In this document: one piece after another, positions 38,055 through 39,669 of the stretch
How positions within the stretch are numbered: the first letter of the stretch is position 1
How the letters are laid out: every line of letters begins with the position of its first letter
NCBI GenBank assembly: GCA_947625605.1
Contig: CANQOY010000011.1
Coordinates: 1 to 39,669 of the forward strand
DNA: 39,669 nt
Direction: 5' to 3'
Source of the DNA: an uncultured Clostridia bacterium
Lineage (GTDB): Bacteria > Bacillota > Clostridia > Christensenellales > Borkfalkiaceae
Made by a program: the position numbers and the translations under genes
The notes under the pieces: model-generated
What the model was told of the DNA's origin: nothing
The model's database searches: none
The model's input: only the letters and a program-made list of their open reading frames with translations

Positions 38055-38542
38055 GCGTCCTCCTCCGAAAGATATTCTTTCAACTTTCCGCGGGATCGGG
38101 AAAGACATTTGAGGACCGCCCTCTCCGTCTTTCCAAGCAGCCCCGCGATCTCCTTTGCCGTGTAGCCCTCAAAGTAATGAAGATAGACCGCCTCGCGGGA
38201 GACCGCAGAGAGTTTGCCGAGCGCCGCTTCGAGATCGCGGGAGTTGGGCGGCTCCTGCCCGCGCCAATCGTATGCCGCCTCCCGCTTTCGGCGCCTCGCA
38301 TTGCATTTTGCAAGATTTTTGCTTCTGTTGACCGCCACGCGGATGAGCCATGCCTTCATGTGCTCTTCGCTCTCGAACCCCGCGCGGAAAAGACGATCCA
38401 TGAGTGCCAGAAAGACGTCTTGCACAACGTCCTCCGCATCCTGCGCGTTCCGCACATACTGGTACGACACGCGATACATCATATCAGAATAGCGCCCCAC
38501 CGCACTCTGAATGAAGGCGTCATCAACGCACGATCCGTCCAT
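38051..38542 (-). CDS. ECF-type RNA polymerase sigma factor (sigma-70 family)
   Basis: 163 aa, usual ECF size. Region 2 is at about 12-80 (YSDMMYRVSYQYVRNAQDAEDVVQDVFLAL, with the core-binding AEDVVQDVF, and AWLIRVAVNRSKN). Region 4 is at about 110-158 (SREAVYLHYFEGYTAKEIAGLLGKTERAVLKCLSRSRGKLKEYL read as adjoining motifs). It starts at ATG 38542 after AAGGATATG. Its membrane partner is translationally coupled. I did not find a clear autoregulatory promoter upstream. Confidence 0.95.
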   Translation of the reverse strand: MDGSCVDDAFIQSAVGRYSDMMYRVSYQYVRNAQDAEDVVQDVFLALMDRLFRAGFESEEHMKAWLIRVAVNRSKNLAKCNARRRKREAAYDWRGQEPPNSRDLEAALGKLSAVSREAVYLHYFEGYTAKEIAGLLGKTERAVLKCLSRSRGKLKEYLSEEDA

Positions 38543-38797
38543 ATCCTTTCACCTTTCCGAAATTTCTCTCATATAGAATACACCATGCAAGGACGAAATC
38601 GGACAAAAAAAGCAAAAAATTTTTTCGCCCTGCATTTTTCGCGCGGTCCATCTGCCCCGCAAACGGCAAATTGAAGCATAGACCTCAGACATGGTATGCC
38701 CGTTTTTGCTCTTCGCGATCGCTTCACGCAAAAAGCCTGCGCATCTTCGAAATGCACAGGAGGAATCTATTTCATTGGAAATATTGCTTTGCTCTGT
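38543..38797. other. Intergenic region, no gene seen
   Basis: Between the divergent sigma-factor and DUF1828-like genes. It is AT-rich near 38610-38640 and contains one AGACATGG motif (38687-38694) and GCTTCACGCAAAAA (38721-38734), which recurs at 39269-39282 beyond the next gene. No RNA structure or gene is recognised. Confidence 0.5.
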
Positions 38798-38826
38798 TTT
38801 ACATGTGAAGCGCTTTGTGGTATAAT
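38798..38826 (+). promoter_or_regulatory. Promoter of the DUF1828-like gene
   Basis: -35 TTTACA (38798-38803), 17-bp spacer, -10 TATAAT (38821-38826). Confidence 0.8.
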
Positions 38827-38855
38827 GAAAAAAATTTAATTGTGAGGAGATCCCT

Positions 38856-39233
38856 ATGATCGATATTGAAGAGTTTTTAGACAAATACAGAGAAGATATC
38901 ACGGTGAGAAGAAGCGAGAACGGCTGCGTCTTTCTCACCCCGCCGTTTTATCACTTGAACAGCGATGAGAGCATTGCTTTGAGATTTTCCGAAACGGAAG
39001 ACGGCAGGCCTGTCATTACAGACTGCGGAACAACCAAAGATTATCTCGAATTGATGGATATCCGTCTGAAAGACTATCGGGAAAAATTAGACGCGATCAA
39101 AGAAAGATTTTTTTTAGAGGAAGAGGACGGCGCGTTCCTCATGACTTTGCCGACGAACAGTCTCGAATATGTAAAACTCCACCTCGGGTACTTCATCCAG
39201 GCGATTTCTATCATAGCGAATATTGACCTATAA
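38856..39233 (+). CDS. DUF1828-like protein
   Basis: 125 aa, soluble. The pattern of an N-terminal helix, then CVFLTPPFYHLNSDESIALRFSETEDGRPVITDCGTT as adjoining strands, then a helix (LELMDIRL), resembles DUF1828, a domain seen in small proteins of bacteria and phages with no known function. GGAG precedes ATG 38856. It is visibly more AT-rich than neighbours such as the sigma-factor operon and is flanked by a 14-bp direct repeat, which hints at acquisition. Family assignment is from memory and tentative. Confidence 0.7.
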   Translation: MIDIEEFLDKYREDITVRRSENGCVFLTPPFYHLNSDESIALRFSETEDGRPVITDCGTTKDYLELMDIRLKDYREKLDAIKERFFLEEEDGAFLMTLPTNSLEYVKLHLGYFIQAISIIANIDL

Positions 39234-39303
39234 GAGGGCGCGATCCGGCGCTGCAACGCCTTAAAAGCGCTTCACGCAAAAAAGGCAGGAAATTTTTTCA
39301 TAC

Positions 39304-39337
39304 AAAAATGCCGCGGGAATTCTCCGCGGCATTTTTG
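39304..39337 (+). terminator. Intrinsic terminator after the DUF1828-like gene
   Basis: AAAAATGCCGCGG/CCGCGGCATTTTT with a 7-nt loop: strong, and probably bidirectional. Confidence 0.92.
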
Positions 39338-39435
39338 TCTTTGGCTCACCAAATGACTGCCCTACCGCCGATTACAGAACGCTCTTCCCGCCGTTGTTTC
39401 TGCATCATCCAAAAATCTTGGTTGATCGATTTTGT

Positions 39436-39473
39436 TTGACAAAAATAATACTATATAGTATAATACCATATAG
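39436..39473 (+). promoter_or_regulatory. MarR gene promoter with two overlapping dyads
   Basis: TTGACA (39436-39441), 17-bp spacer, TATAAT (39459-39464). ATACTATATAGTAT (39448-39461) is a perfect palindrome. CTATATAGTAT (39451-39461) also pairs with ATACCATATAG (39463-39473), matching at 10 of 11. These cover the -10, typical of MarR autoregulation. Confidence 0.8.
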
Positions 39474-39490
39474 AGTTTAGGGGGATCATT

Positions 39491-39669
39491 ATGGACAGTC
39501 AGTTTGGATTTTTGGTGTCGCAGATCAAGCAAATCGGCGGCAGGATATTTGAAAAGATTTTAAGCGAGAAAAATATCAGTGCATTCAATGGGGCGCAAGG
39601 GCGTATTTTGTATGTTTTATGGAATGCCGACGGCATTTCCTTAAAGGAACTTTCGGATAAAACAGGGCT
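39491..39669 (+). CDS. MarR-family transcriptional regulator, 5' part only
   Basis: The first 59 codons are present; the window ends inside the gene. FGFLVSQIKQIGGRIFEKILSEKNIS forms the N-terminal dimerisation helix, and FNGAQGRILYVLWNADGISLKELSDKTG is the start of the winged HTH, as in MarR/SlyA proteins. AGGGGGAT precedes ATG 39491. The operator-like dyads on its promoter suggest autorepression. A MarR is often first in an operon with a transporter, but that lies outside the window. Confidence 0.87.
   Translation, partial: MDSQFGFLVSQIKQIGGRIFEKILSEKNISAFNGAQGRILYVLWNADGISLKELSDKTG

Overview
The window reads like the chromosome of an anaerobic, Gram-positive-type Bacillota, most likely an uncultured gut Clostridia. 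It is fairly GC-rich (AT-rich leaders excepted), uses strong AGGAGG-type ribosome binding sites and TTGACA/TATAAT promoters, and carries lipobox lipoproteins, a SipW-type signal peptidase with TasA-like substrates, InlB B-type repeats, a YolD/UvrX-type SOS cassette, a nifS-nifU-Rrf2 operon and rubrerythrin. The lineage is an inference; no 16S rRNA gene is present.

Layout. 1-600: a minus-strand tRNA cluster (fMet, Met, Glu) with promoter and terminator. 597-6347: surface enzymes, namely a secreted membrane-anchored M4 metalloprotease, a tandem array of about 212-bp hairpin repeats, a small lipoprotein and a lipoprotein serpin. 6542-10256: a plus-strand operon (iron alcohol dehydrogenase, ECF S component, TetR regulator, aldo/keto reductase) whose promoter carries a 27-bp dyad. 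10304-12731: a minus-strand operon L-asparaginase, tcdA, upp, whose promoter predicts a leaderless mRNA. 12814-17482: two paralogous lipoproteins with CxxC/GHxW repeats. 17642-18343: tRNA-Gly and a nest of small repeats, including a copy of the tRNA 3' end.

18344-25034 is the most distinctive part. A minus-strand block is driven by a consensus promoter: a TasA-like membrane protein, a SipW signal peptidase with a long cytoplasmic tail, a proline-rich membrane protein and a short TasA-like substrate. A 1250-residue SipW-type, GLUG/beta-helix-like surface protein follows beyond a repeat insertion. A small serine recombinase is divergent from the block. Inverted 117-bp repeats at 22265 and 29603 enclose the sipW genes but leave the large adhesin outside.

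25917-29564: an HtrA-like lipoprotein protease; a rubrerythrin operon with two tiny coupled genes (41 and 44 aa); an unknown membrane-anchored protein. 29878-33836: a ClC transporter, divergent from a nifS-nifU-rrf2 operon with a near-perfect palindromic operator on its promoter. 33899-35882: a LexA-box-controlled Y-family polymerase with YolD. 36120-38542: an ECF sigma factor with a membrane partner. 38798-39669: a DUF1828-like protein and the start of a MarR regulator with an operator-like promoter.
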